Assembly (NCBI GenBank): GCA_013360745.1
Contig: JABWBA010000002.1
Location: 1 to 64,000, forward strand
DNA: 64,000 nt
Reading direction: 5' to 3'
Source of the DNA: Chthonomonadales bacterium
GTDB taxonomy: Bacteria; Armatimonadota; Chthonomonadetes; Chthonomonadales; CAJBBX01
Shown: in pieces, positions 29,544 through 39,511 of the stretch
Layout: each line of letters begins with the position of its first letter
Position numbering within the stretch: the first letter of the stretch is position 1
Notes under the pieces: generated by a model
Told to the model about the DNA's origin: nothing
Seen by the model: the letters and a program-made list of their open reading frames with translations, nothing else
The model's database searches: none
Program-made: the position numbers and the translations under genes

Positions 29544-30608
29544 GTGACCAGCAATGTGACCATCCGCAATGCCGGCTCCCTCGTCCTCTGGGGATTGGGG
29601 ATCGTTCTCTTCTATCGTGTCCTCGAGTCGGCGGCCGCCGCCCTGTTGATGTTCGGCATGGCCATCTTTCTTGCTGTCCTCGTGGACGGGCCGATACGCT
29701 ATATCGATCGTCGCTGGCTCTCCCGAGGAGCATCGGTCTTCATCATCGTCGTGGGCGTCCTCAGTGTGGCCACGATCGGCATTGTGCTGTCGATCAAACC
29801 CGTCCTCCGGCAGATCGATGATATCACGGAGCACGCGCCAGCCTATGCGACCGCCATTGAGCAACGGATTCAGGGCATCACCGGTCGATACCCGTCCATC
29901 GAGGCCCGATGGGAGAACGGCGATATCGGCCGATGGCTGAGCAATACGGGGAACAAGATCGCCTCCAGCCTTGGCCGCGTATCCGTCGGAGCCGTAGGGG
30001 CGTTGTTCGCTGCCCTTATCGTGTTCGTCACGGCGCTCTATATCGTCGCCGATCCCAAGCCATTGCTCCGGGGCGTGGTATCCGCTGCGCCCGAACGCTA
30101 CCAGAGGGTTACCTTGCGGATCATCATCCGCGTCGCTCAACAGATCCAGATGTGGGGCCGCGCAACCCTCTGGTTGATGCTGATCGTCGGTGTCGCATGC
30201 GGCGTTGGACTGGCCGCGATCGGGGTTCGATTCGCCCTCTTGTTCGGCATTCTGGCGGGCATCGGTGAAGCGATCCCGACGATCGGACCCATCCTGACGG
30301 CCATACCGCCGGCTCTGGTCGCGTTTGCCGATGACCCCATAAAGGCCGTGTGGGTTCTGGCGCTGTTTCTGGTCGTCCAGCAGCTCGAACAGCACCTGCT
30401 GGTGCCGAGGATCATGGCCGCTGTCCTCAAGCTGCACCCGGTCTCCGTGCTCTTTTTCGTCGTCGCGCTGGGGAGCATGCTGGGTCCGCTGGGGATCTTG
30501 CTGGCAACGCCGGCATGCGCTGCGGTCAAGGTGGCCTATCGCGAGATCAAAGCCGATGCCGTCCGCCGGGCGAAGTTGGATCAGCCAGGATTGGAGGGCA
30601 AACGATGA
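29544..30608 (+). CDS. AI-2E family (PerM-like) transporter
   Basis: Multiple TM segments; LLFGILAGIGEAIPTIGPILTAIPPALVAF, QQLEQHLLVPRIMAAVLKLHPVSV. Probable GTG start. Confidence 0.9.
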   Translation: MTSNVTIRNAGSLVLWGLGIVLFYRVLESAAAALLMFGMAIFLAVLVDGPIRYIDRRWLSRGASVFIIVVGVLSVATIGIVLSIKPVLRQIDDITEHAPAYATAIEQRIQGITGRYPSIEARWENGDIGRWLSNTGNKIASSLGRVSVGAVGALFAALIVFVTALYIVADPKPLLRGVVSAAPERYQRVTLRIIIRVAQQIQMWGRATLWLMLIVGVACGVGLAAIGVRFALLFGILAGIGEAIPTIGPILTAIPPALVAFADDPIKAVWVLALFLVVQQLEQHLLVPRIMAAVLKLHPVSVLFFVVALGSMLGPLGILLATPACAAVKVAYREIKADAVRRAKLDQPGLEGKR

Positions 30609-31828
30609 GGCTTGCTCGATATGGACTCGTCCTCGCAATAGCCCTGATCAGCGGTATGGCTCCAGCGCGACAGTCGGCGCGATCGGGCTCGGATTGGCCT
30701 CAATTCCGAGGTCCGTCGCTGACCGGTATGTCGCCGGAGAAGGGTATCCGTAAGGACTGGACGGCCCACCGGCCCGCGCTGCGCTGGACCCTTGACCTGC
30801 ATGACAACGGTTACGCCGGGCCATCTGTCTCGAAAGGCATCGTCTATATCGTCGATCACGAAGGCGCTGAGGACGTGGTCCGGGCGATCGATCTCGCGAG
30901 CGGCAAGGAACGCTGGAGGTTCGCCTACGCCGAATCGAACCGGAACATCTACGGATTCGCACGGGCGACTCCGACGATCGCCCAGAACCGCGTCTTCACG
31001 TTGAGTCGAGAGGGCCGCTTGCTGTGCCTCGATGCGCAGACCGGCAAGCTCCTCTGGCAACGACACCTCGTCGAAGATTTCGCGGGCAAAGGCCCGATGT
31101 GGGGATACTCGGCGCCGCCGCTCGTCGATCAGGGCAAGCTCATCGTCCTGCCGGGCGGCTCGAGGGCTGCCGTCGCGGCCCTCGATCCGGCTACAGGTGC
31201 GACGATCTGGTCTGGCGGTGAGGGCGACACGCCGGGGTACGGTATGCCGACGCCCGCCGTGATCAACGGGAAACGGCAGTATGTGACCGGCGTCGCGAAA
31301 GGATTCGTCGGCGTGGATGCGGCGAACGGCGCGATCCTCTGGCGAATACCGTGGGAGACGGTCGACGGCACCAACGTCGCCTGCCCGATCATCAGCGACA
31401 ACCGCGTGTTCATCTGCAGCTCGTACCAGATGGGGAGCGCGCTGTATGAGATCGGCGAGGACGGCCCGAAGGAGTTATGGCGTAATCAGGCGATCCGCGC
31501 TCACATGAACACACCGATCCTGCAGGATGGGCATCTGTACGGCATCGGCGACCCGGGCTATCTGGTCTGCCTGCGGCTCAAGGACGGCGCGGTTCGCTGG
31601 CAGGAGAAAGGGTTCGAGAAAGGGGGCGTACTCGGGGTGGACGGTACGTTGATCGCGGTCGATGGCGCAGGCGGCGACGTCGTGATGGCGCGCCTGACCG
31701 CCGAACGCTATGAGGAGCTCGGCCGGTTCAAACCTCTCGGCGGCCAGAGCTGGAGTCCGCCGATCGTCGCGAGCGGCGCATTGCTGATCCGCAATCGCCA
31801 GCGTCTTGCCTGTTTGGAACTGCGATGA
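30605..31828 (+). CDS. PQQ-like beta-propeller repeat protein
   Basis: SDWPQFRGPSLTGMS; repeated AIDLASGKERWRF, CLDAQTGKLLWQR, ALDPATGATIW, GVDAANGAILWR. Confidence 0.92.
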   Translation: MRLARYGLVLAIALISGMAPARQSARSGSDWPQFRGPSLTGMSPEKGIRKDWTAHRPALRWTLDLHDNGYAGPSVSKGIVYIVDHEGAEDVVRAIDLASGKERWRFAYAESNRNIYGFARATPTIAQNRVFTLSREGRLLCLDAQTGKLLWQRHLVEDFAGKGPMWGYSAPPLVDQGKLIVLPGGSRAAVAALDPATGATIWSGGEGDTPGYGMPTPAVINGKRQYVTGVAKGFVGVDAANGAILWRIPWETVDGTNVACPIISDNRVFICSSYQMGSALYEIGEDGPKELWRNQAIRAHMNTPILQDGHLYGIGDPGYLVCLRLKDGAVRWQEKGFEKGGVLGVDGTLIAVDGAGGDVVMARLTAERYEELGRFKPLGGQSWSPPIVASGALLIRNRQRLACLELR

Positions 31829-32385
31829 CCCACATCAGGCCTCTCCATCGCTGCCGGCTCGTCGCGCTCATCGGCGCAGTGGTCTGTATCGGCACACCCA
31901 CCGGATGTGCGAAGAACAGCGGTCCAGGGAGTACTGCGACGCGATCGTTTCCACCTGCGGGGGGCATCGAGAAGCCGACGCTGCAGGATGTAGCCAGGCT
32001 GGGGGTGCCGGTCTATCCGGGGTCTCGCATATCCTCGGCCGCGGGCATCGTCACCGCTCCGGTTCCCGAAGGGATCGCCTGTACATTCAGCCTCCGGATC
32101 AGTCGCGACGGTCCCGCGGCCCACCTTCAACGCAATATCCTGAAATACTACAAGACCCGCCTCCGCCGCTCGAAATATGATCGAGACAAGAACCCCACTG
32201 CGGTCGTTGGCCAGACTCGCGAAGGAAACGAGACGACCGTCCTGGTGGATTCGCGTACGATCCTCCTGAAGCAGCCCAAGTCGAACGAGACCAGGCGGAG
32301 GGAGTACGCAGAGATCATCATTACCGTCCGGCTCAGCCATCCCGTATCCGGATCGATGATCCCCGGGCAAAGCGGCATCGGGTAG
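31825..32385 (+). CDS. Putative lipoprotein, hypothetical
   Basis: Lipobox-like IGTPTGC near N-terminus; no recognised domain. Confidence 0.55.
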   Translation: MTHIRPLHRCRLVALIGAVVCIGTPTGCAKNSGPGSTATRSFPPAGGIEKPTLQDVARLGVPVYPGSRISSAAGIVTAPVPEGIACTFSLRISRDGPAAHLQRNILKYYKTRLRRSKYDRDKNPTAVVGQTREGNETTVLVDSRTILLKQPKSNETRRREYAEIIITVRLSHPVSGSMIPGQSGIG

Positions 32386-32393
32386 CCTGTCCT

Positions 32394-33146
32394 ATGGAAC
32401 TTCTCAATATCGTTGCCATCATCGGCCTTCTTCACTCTCTGGCACTCTCTGGTGCGCCTACCCTGGAGGCCTGCGCCAACGACGCGATCAAGGATCTGGA
32501 GGCTAGGGTTCGCGTTGATCAGGCGGATCTGACGGAGCTCGAGGCGATCAATAAGGACTTCGGCATCGTCTACCGGCTCCGCGATGTCACAATCCGATAT
32601 AAGGACCCGGATAAGTTCCGTCTGGACAACCGTCTCGGGGTTTTCATCGTCAACGGCGCCCGGCGGTTCATCCATGTGCCGCAGTTGGGCCTGAAGAAGC
32701 GGGACGATATCGGACAGGAGCTATCGCGTCGCCATTCGCTTCTTGACCTCGGTATTGTGACTACGACGATACTGCAAGGCATTGAATCGAGATACCTTCG
32801 GGACGAGACGATCCGGGGCGGGAGCTATCCGGTATTCGAGGTCGTGCTGCGTGGAGACCCGGATCGCGACGGCGCCTCACGCAAGCCCGATTCGGCTGTA
32901 TCGCCGACCTATCAGCTGACCATCGATCCCCAGCGAAAGTATGTCCTGCGTCGGCGATGGCTCAACGGGGACGGGAAGACCCGGGCGACGTTCGATTATC
33001 TAGAGCCGATGGAAGTCCAACCGGGCATCTGGCTGCCGACACGGATCGAGGTTCGGAATCAGGCTAACCAGCTCGCCGGAGCGACGGTCTATCGGGATCT
33101 GAAGATCAACCAATCGCCGTCTGACGCGATTTTCGCCACCGATTGA
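32394..33146 (+). CDS. LolA/DUF1571-like hypothetical protein
   Basis: VTIRYKDPDKFRLDN..., YQLTIDPQRKYVLRRRWLNGDGKTRATFDYLEPMEVQPGIWLPTRIEV resembles outer-membrane lipoprotein-sorting-type fold. Confidence 0.5.
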   Translation: MELLNIVAIIGLLHSLALSGAPTLEACANDAIKDLEARVRVDQADLTELEAINKDFGIVYRLRDVTIRYKDPDKFRLDNRLGVFIVNGARRFIHVPQLGLKKRDDIGQELSRRHSLLDLGIVTTTILQGIESRYLRDETIRGGSYPVFEVVLRGDPDRDGASRKPDSAVSPTYQLTIDPQRKYVLRRRWLNGDGKTRATFDYLEPMEVQPGIWLPTRIEVRNQANQLAGATVYRDLKINQSPSDAIFATD

Positions 33147-33205
33147 GATTCGCCGAGCATGGTGAGAACAGCCGAGCCGATGCTCTCACCACGCTGACGA
33201 TCGAT

Positions 33206-34372
33206 CTACCAGAGGAACGGCAGTCCGATGTATCTCCACATATAGATCGACTGGAACGCCTCGCCCATCGTGATGCCCCGCTTACCCCGCTCCGGAATAA
33301 AGAGGATATCCTCCGGTTCCATGGTAAGGTTGTAGACCATATTGCTCTTCTTGAGCAATGCGTTGAGATCGAGCTTGATCATCTCGGTTTTCCCGGACCG
33401 AGATCGGATGATGCCAGCCTGCCGTAGATCGGCATTCTGCCCCTGACCACCAGCCCGTCCCAGAGCCTCCAGTACGGTCACCTTCTTCTTCTCGGGTATC
33501 GGGAAATAGCCCGGCTTCGCGACCATACCCATGACAGCATACTGCTCCTCGATCTCCGGGATATAGAGGATGTCGCCGGCCTGGATCTTGAACCCCTCAA
33601 TATAGGCGTCATGCTTGCCTTCGATCAGCAGCGGCCGGAGGTTCAGAGGAATCTCCTTACCGTTTCGCAACACATAGGCGCGCGACAGGCCTGCACGATC
33701 AGTGGGATTGCCGGCGGTGCTGATGATATCGAGCAGCGACATGTTCTCCTGAATCTCGATCGTCCCGGGTCGACCGACCTGCCCGAGGACGTTGATCAGC
33801 AGTTCTGACCGTTCGATCGGATCGACCAGAACCATATCGTTGCGCTGGAGGCTGATATTGGCCGGCGACTTCGGGTCGGCAAGCGCAGAGGCCAGATCAA
33901 GGTTGATCACCTCGGTCTTGCCGCGGATGAGACGCGCCGTGAAGGCGGATGGTCGACCGCCCAAGCCACCCGCAGCCGCGAGCAGGTCCATGAGCTTCCA
34001 GGCGCCCCTCATGAAGAAGACGCCGCCGCTCCGAACACCGCCGATGATGCTCACCCGGTTGGCCCGCATTTCCCGAACCAGCACGAGAACCGTAACGTTA
34101 TTGAGGGTCTTCTCGAGTTCGGTCTTGAGCTCCGTGGCCAGCTGATGCGCGGTTTTGCCCGACGCGATCACTTCGCCGACGCGAGGAAACGTAATCCTGC
34201 CATCCGGCATAATATTGACCGTCCGTTCGAGGCCGCTGTGGCTCGGTACGGCGATCTCGATGACGTCGTCCGGTCCCAGAATGTACTCGGGATCGGCTTC
34301 CGGCGTCTCCTGTGCGAGCACCGGAAGGCTTGCGACCAGCAGCAGCGCCCACGCTGCCATCAGGCGTCTCAT
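33206..34372 (-). CDS. Polysaccharide biosynthesis/export protein (Wza-like, SLBB domains)
   Basis: YILGPDDVIEIAVPSHSGLERTVNIMPDGRITFPRVGEVIASGKTAHQLATEL; VNVLGQVGRPGTIEI; YAVMGMVAKPGYFPI. Confidence 0.95.
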   Translation of the reverse strand: MRRLMAAWALLLVASLPVLAQETPEADPEYILGPDDVIEIAVPSHSGLERTVNIMPDGRITFPRVGEVIASGKTAHQLATELKTELEKTLNNVTVLVLVREMRANRVSIIGGVRSGGVFFMRGAWKLMDLLAAAGGLGGRPSAFTARLIRGKTEVINLDLASALADPKSPANISLQRNDMVLVDPIERSELLINVLGQVGRPGTIEIQENMSLLDIISTAGNPTDRAGLSRAYVLRNGKEIPLNLRPLLIEGKHDAYIEGFKIQAGDILYIPEIEEQYAVMGMVAKPGYFPIPEKKKVTVLEALGRAGGQGQNADLRQAGIIRSRSGKTEMIKLDLNALLKKSNMVYNLTMEPEDILFIPERGKRGITMGEAFQSIYMWRYIGLPFLW

Positions 34373-36603
34373 GCGCTCTGCTCCTTGTCCGATTCGATAG
34401 CCCTGGTCTCGCCGTCTACGGGTTCAGCGCCGCTGTCCGGCGACAACCCTTCGCTGCCAGCAAGCATCGATTCGTAATCGGAATGGCGGCCGCGGCGAGT
34501 TCCGCGATCTGCGCCCTCAAGCTTCGGCTTATAGTCATAGTACCGATAGTACCGATAGTAGCCATAGTAGTAGTAGTCATCGCGTATACCCGATAGCGTG
34601 ATCTTATTGAACACGATACCGAGCACGTTCGCGTGGGCTTGCGCCATCAGGTCGTTCGCATGCCGGATGGCGCTTTTTCGCGCTTCGCCAAACTGAACGA
34701 CATAGAGGACACCGTCCACATCCGCTGAGAGCACCTGGGCATCGGCCGAAGCGAGGAACGGCGGGCTGTCATAGATCACGACATCCGCACGCTCGCGTAG
34801 CTGAGCATGGAGCTGTCGCATCGCCGGCGAGTTCAACAGTTCGGCCGGGTTCGGCGGAAGAGGACCGGAGGTCAGAACCCTTAGACCGGGTATCGCGGTC
34901 TCCTGGAGCGCTTCGTCGAGAGAGGTATTCCCGACGAGGACGTTCGTGAGACCGGGACGCTGGACACAATCGAACTTATCGTGAAGCGTCGGGCGCCGAA
35001 GGTCCGTATCGACTGCGATGACGGATCGCCCATCCAGCGCCATCGCCACGGCCAGGTTCGCAACGGTCAGCGACTTACCTTCGCCCGGAACCGTACTCGT
35101 GATCAGGAGGGTCGTGCCCTCGTTGCCGACCGTCGCAAAGCGGACGTTCGTCCTCAGCACACGATAGCTCTCCAGGAGCGATCCGCCGTGGGATTGCCGA
35201 ACCAGCCGCGCTTTGGTCTCCTCGACCAGGGGCACGAAACCGAGCACCGGAGCTCCCATGATCCGACGGGCGTCTTCCGGCATGTTGATGCGGTCGTCCA
35301 GATATTCCTGCAGCAGCGCCAGACATATTCCGACAAGAAGGCCAACGACGGCCGCGTAGATGAGGTTGCTGGCTGTATTGGGCGCCACTTTCCAGGCCAC
35401 GCGCGGGGCGCCGATGACGCGAACCGGATCCGGCGCGGCTTTAGCCCGGACGCTCAGGTCATCGATATTCCGGCTGAAGGACGATGCAGCCTGTTTGTGT
35501 CGCTCCGCTTCGGCTTCCAGCTTGGCCTGACGGATGTCCTGGGAGCTGATCCCGGAGAGCCGGGCGTTGACGTTCTCGCTGTTGCTGCGCGCCCCTGCGA
35601 GCTCGAGCCTGGCGGCAAGGCTCGCCCTCTTGGCGGCGGCGATCTGCGTATCCATCGCAAGCAGATCAGGATTACGCACCTTGTTTGTAAGCGTCGTTGT
35701 TGCAGGCGTCCGAGCGAGACGATCCTTCATGGCTTGAAGGCGGGCGTCCACTTCCTTCACCTCTGGGGCAGCGGGCTTGAATAATACGAGCATGCCGGAT
35801 CGCTGCGTCTCGAGTTTGTGGATCTCCTCCTCCGTTCGCGCGATCTCGGGATTCGTGACGGTCTGCGTGGTCACCTGCCATTCCGGAAGCCCGGCCCGCT
35901 GCTGTTGCAGGGCCTGAACCATCGCCTGAGACGTCTGAACGGCGATCTCGGCCTTACGGATATCCGCTATGGATTGGGCCTGCATTGCGACCAGCTGCTT
36001 GGTGCCTTCTGCAACACTGTATACCTTTGATATGCTCCGGAGCTGCTGGAGTTCGGTCTGCACCAAACGAAGCTGCGCCATCTCTTCGGCAACCCGCTCG
36101 CGCATAAACTCGATGGCGTTGTTGATCTCCTCTTTACGATTCCATGTTACGTTCTTGATATACACTCGGGGTAATGCGTCGAGGAACCGGCGGGCGGAAT
36201 CAGCATTCTGCGACTCGGCCGCGATATCGAGCACTGCCGTCTGAGCGGCCTGGCTCACACTCAGCGTTACGGTGCCCGGCGCGACACCGGACTCCTTGTA
36301 GGCTGCAGTCATCACCCCTTCGCTGCGCAGCACTTCGATCTGAGTGCTCACATCTCCAACGTTGCTCTGGATAAAGAACTGGCTCAGCAACGGATCACCG
36401 CTGTAGGGGCCATAGCCTCGGGAGTTAACGTCGACCAGCATCCTTGTCGTCGAACGATAGACCGGCGCCATCCGATACGTCGTCACGGCGCCCACGCCAA
36501 AGATGATCAGCGCAGCCACGACGATGATCAGTCGCCTGCGACGAAGGATGTTGATATAATCGCGGAGCGAGATCTCGCTGCTCGCCCAGGAACTCGTTTG
36601 CAT
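34369..36603 (-). CDS. Wzc-like chain-length determinant / BY-kinase
   Basis: Wzz N-domain; ITSTVPGEGKSLTVANLAVAMA (Walker A); VIAVDTDLRRPTLHDKF (Walker A'); Tyr-rich tail DDYYYYGYYRYYRYYDYKPK. Confidence 0.95.
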   Translation of the reverse strand: MQTSSWASSEISLRDYINILRRRRLIIVVAALIIFGVGAVTTYRMAPVYRSTTRMLVDVNSRGYGPYSGDPLLSQFFIQSNVGDVSTQIEVLRSEGVMTAAYKESGVAPGTVTLSVSQAAQTAVLDIAAESQNADSARRFLDALPRVYIKNVTWNRKEEINNAIEFMRERVAEEMAQLRLVQTELQQLRSISKVYSVAEGTKQLVAMQAQSIADIRKAEIAVQTSQAMVQALQQQRAGLPEWQVTTQTVTNPEIARTEEEIHKLETQRSGMLVLFKPAAPEVKEVDARLQAMKDRLARTPATTTLTNKVRNPDLLAMDTQIAAAKRASLAARLELAGARSNSENVNARLSGISSQDIRQAKLEAEAERHKQAASSFSRNIDDLSVRAKAAPDPVRVIGAPRVAWKVAPNTASNLIYAAVVGLLVGICLALLQEYLDDRINMPEDARRIMGAPVLGFVPLVEETKARLVRQSHGGSLLESYRVLRTNVRFATVGNEGTTLLITSTVPGEGKSLTVANLAVAMALDGRSVIAVDTDLRRPTLHDKFDCVQRPGLTNVLVGNTSLDEALQETAIPGLRVLTSGPLPPNPAELLNSPAMRQLHAQLRERADVVIYDSPPFLASADAQVLSADVDGVLYVVQFGEARKSAIRHANDLMAQAHANVLGIVFNKITLSGIRDDYYYYGYYRYYRYYDYKPKLEGADRGTRRGRHSDYESMLAGSEGLSPDSGAEPVDGETRAIESDKEQSA

Positions 36604-36689
36604 AGACCGTGTATGTTCCTTTCGCGCCGTAGGATCAGCGCCGATACCCGAAACGCGGAATAGCGTACCCGAAACGACAGTCTCGGGAA

Positions 36690-37388
36690 CTAGCGAGCGC
36701 CAGTGCCGAATAAAACGACAGGAACTGTCCTGATGAGGATGTACAGGTCAAGCCAGATCGATCGCCTCGCGATATAGTCGAGGTCGAGCCGCACCTGCTC
36801 CTCAAAGCTGATATCGCTCCGCCCGTTGATCTGCCATAGACAGGTCAATCCCTGGGGAACGCCCAATCTGGCCATTTGATCGTCCCGGTAACACTCGACC
36901 TCCTCGGGCAGCGGAGGCCTCGGGCCAACGAGGCTCATCTGACCGGTGAGCACGATCCATAGCTGGGGAATCTCATCCAGACTGGTCCGCCTCAGGATCT
37001 TTCCCAGCGGTGTGATCCTGGGATCGTCTTCCGCTTTGAACGTCGGCCCACCGGTGGTATTCAGGTGCTCAACGGTGTGACGCTCGGCATCGGCGCCGTC
37101 TCTCATCGAGCGAAACTTGTAGAATACGAACGGAAGCCCACCCATACCGATCCGTGTCTGACGGTAAATCACCGGCCCCCGGGACGTGATCTTGATCAGG
37201 CATCCTATCAGAAGCCAGACAGGCAAGCCTAGAACCAGCGCCGCAGCGCTGATCAGCACATCAAGGGCCCGCTTGGCGAAGGCGTAACCGGGTGATATCT
37301 TCGCAACAGGCACCACCGGCATGCACTCGCCCGTTGATCGTGAGGGCGACACATCCGGCGCCGCTTTATGATCCATCACGACGCTCAT
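36690..37388 (-). CDS. Undecaprenyl-phosphate sugar phosphotransferase (WbaP/ExoY-like)
   Basis: FAKRALDVLISAAALVLGLP, SRGPVIYRQTRIGMGGLPFVFYKFRSM, RRTSLDEIPQLW, MSLVGPRPPLPEEVE. Confidence 0.95.
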   Translation of the reverse strand: MSVVMDHKAAPDVSPSRSTGECMPVVPVAKISPGYAFAKRALDVLISAAALVLGLPVWLLIGCLIKITSRGPVIYRQTRIGMGGLPFVFYKFRSMRDGADAERHTVEHLNTTGGPTFKAEDDPRITPLGKILRRTSLDEIPQLWIVLTGQMSLVGPRPPLPEEVECYRDDQMARLGVPQGLTCLWQINGRSDISFEEQVRLDLDYIARRSIWLDLYILIRTVPVVLFGTGAR

Positions 37389-37518
37389 CTATCGGCAATA
37401 AACCGCCTTATCGAATCCGGCGCCGAATCGCGGCGCACCGGTCTGTATATTGCGTAACAATCGAAGGAGCGGAGCCGCCCGACTATTTCCGCGGAAGCGG
37501 CTCAGCCCAACCGCTATA

Positions 37519-38064
37519 TTATATGGACAGGTTCGCGCTGTTGTCAACGTATTCGCCTGCAAACAGGCTTCTCGGGGGCGCGTAGGGGCGCACCGCAGGG
37601 CCGGTCAGCATACATTCGGCTGCCAGCCGCGCTGCGGTCCGGCCGTCTGGAGCCTCGATATCCGGGTCGAGTTCGGCCAGAGGAACCATCACGAAGCCGC
37701 GCGTCCACATCCGCGGATGTGGCAGAATCAAGTCGGCGGACCTCAGGCAAACGCCCGGAACCATCAAAACGTCTAGATCGATAGACCGGGGCATCCAGCC
37801 GAAGGTAGGGGTCCGACCCAGGGTTCGTTCGATCTGCTGCACCGTAGCAAGTAGATCATGAGGTCCTGGACCACTCCGCACCCGGACGACGCAGTTGAGA
37901 AAGCGAGGTTGTGGGGAATCGATCGGACCGTCGTACTCAGTCTCGTAGACGTGCGAGCCGCGGAGCGGGATGATACCTGCGGCCCTGCACAGAGATAGCG
38001 CCGATTGGAGATGCTCCAACCGATTCCCGAGGTTGGAGCCGAGGCCAAGGTAGGCGGTTCCCAT
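37519..38064 (-). CDS. folK: 2-amino-4-hydroxy-6-hydroxymethyldihydropteridine diphosphokinase
   Basis: AYLGLGSNLGNRLEHLQSAL; PQPRFLNCVVRV; RTPTFGWMPRSIDLDVLM. Confidence 0.93.
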   Translation of the reverse strand: MGTAYLGLGSNLGNRLEHLQSALSLCRAAGIIPLRGSHVYETEYDGPIDSPQPRFLNCVVRVRSGPGPHDLLATVQQIERTLGRTPTFGWMPRSIDLDVLMVPGVCLRSADLILPHPRMWTRGFVMVPLAELDPDIEAPDGRTAARLAAECMLTGPAVRPYAPPRSLFAGEYVDNSANLSI

Positions 38065-38169
38065 CGGCTGAACACCTGCTTTCCTGTGGATGACGTTGAC
38101 CGGTATTATGTCCCGAACCGCTCGTACTACGCCGTCGCCCCGGGAAGGTGCGACCTGAAGGGCAGAGAG

Positions 38170-39279
38170 ATGAACAAAGGGCTTGTCTTTATCATCGGAG
38201 CCTGTGTCGCGTTGGCCGTCCTCGCCGCGAACCTGCGGATATCGTGGGGGCCACCCATCGGCTTCGCGCAGGAGACCTCAGGCCTGGGCGTCTCACCGGG
38301 CGCTCCTCCCAAGGATCTCTCGCCCGAGGAGATATACGCCCGTGCGGCGCGGTCTGTGTACAAAGCCGTCGTCAACATCGACCTGACGCAGCGAGTTCGA
38401 GTACGGGGCTTCTTCGACGACGCCTTCTTCGGCGAGCCCCGATTTCGTGAAGCCCAGAGCCACGGCTCCGGGGTGCTCATCACCAGCGATGGCTTTATCC
38501 TGACCAATCAGCACGTCGTCGGCGACGCAGGCGAGACCGGCCGAAAGATCACCGTAGCGCTCACGGACGGCCGCCGATTCCCGGCGACCGTAGTCGGCGC
38601 CGACCGCCAGACCGATGTCGCCCTGATCAAGGTGGATCAAAAGAACCTTCCCGCAGCGCCGATCGGCACGGTTCGCGGCCTGGTGCCCGGCCAGATGGTC
38701 GTCGCCATCGGCAACCCGCTCGACCTTCAGTTTACGGTGACCAACGGCGTCGTCAGCGCCCTGAATCGGCCAGTTCAGATCGAGGATCGGCTCTATTCCG
38801 ATCTGATCCAGCATGACGCACTGATCAACCCGGGCAACTCCGGCGGCCCGCTGGTCAACCTCGCGGGCAGAGTCGTCGGCATCAACACCCTGATTCGTCC
38901 AGACGCCCAGGGTATCGGCTTTGCCATCCCGATCGACACGGCTCTCGGCGTCGCCGACGAGCTCAAACGGTTCGGAAAAGTCAAACGCGCCTGGCTGGGA
39001 GTCGTCGTTACTACGAACAACTCCTTCTTTGTCCGCCGCTATGGCCTGCCGGATGTCGAAGGTGTCGTCGTTCGGGGCATCTATCGGAATGGCCCTGCCG
39101 CAGAGGCCGGCATCGAGGCCGGCGATGTCATCATCCGCGTCAATGGTAAGGCGGTCAAAGACGAAGATGCGTTCAAAGCTGCCGAGCGGGGCCTCCGGAT
39201 CGGAGCTCAAACCGAGGTCGAATGGCGTTCGGGCGATGACAACCGCCGCGCCCGGGTCCGGGTCGGCGAGGCGCCATAG
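38170..39279 (+). CDS. HtrA/DegP-like trypsin-family serine protease with PDZ domain
   Basis: GSGVLITSDGFILTNQHVV, TDVALIKVD, LINPGNSGGPLVNLAGRVVGIN; C-terminal PDZ. Confidence 0.95.
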   Translation: MNKGLVFIIGACVALAVLAANLRISWGPPIGFAQETSGLGVSPGAPPKDLSPEEIYARAARSVYKAVVNIDLTQRVRVRGFFDDAFFGEPRFREAQSHGSGVLITSDGFILTNQHVVGDAGETGRKITVALTDGRRFPATVVGADRQTDVALIKVDQKNLPAAPIGTVRGLVPGQMVVAIGNPLDLQFTVTNGVVSALNRPVQIEDRLYSDLIQHDALINPGNSGGPLVNLAGRVVGINTLIRPDAQGIGFAIPIDTALGVADELKRFGKVKRAWLGVVVTTNNSFFVRRYGLPDVEGVVVRGIYRNGPAAEAGIEAGDVIIRVNGKAVKDEDAFKAAERGLRIGAQTEVEWRSGDDNRRARVRVGEAP

Positions 39280-39511
39280 AGGAGCCGTATACGCATGGTG
39301 TCGGGCCGATGTCGCGGATCGATCGGACGATCGGATACATCGGCCCATTGCGAGTCGTAACCGCAGCAGGCGACACCGTACGCTCGTACGAGCGGCCAGC
39401 ATTCCCGGAGCCCGCCACGGTCTGCCGCATGGCGTCAGGACCGGGGCTCGGCGCGGCCCGTAAGGTACACTGAACCAGGTAATCGCCCTATTCCGAATAA
39501 GGAGACTGCGC

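Noticed and set aside
29436-30638. 400-aa minus-strand ORF opposite the AI-2E transporter
   Set aside because: Asp/His/Arg-rich shadow of a hydrophobic coding strand; no recognisable domain.
33161-33190. GGTGAGA...TCTCACC inverted repeat between convergent genes
   Set aside because: Possible bidirectional terminator but only 7 bp with a long loop and no T-tract; not supported enough to call.
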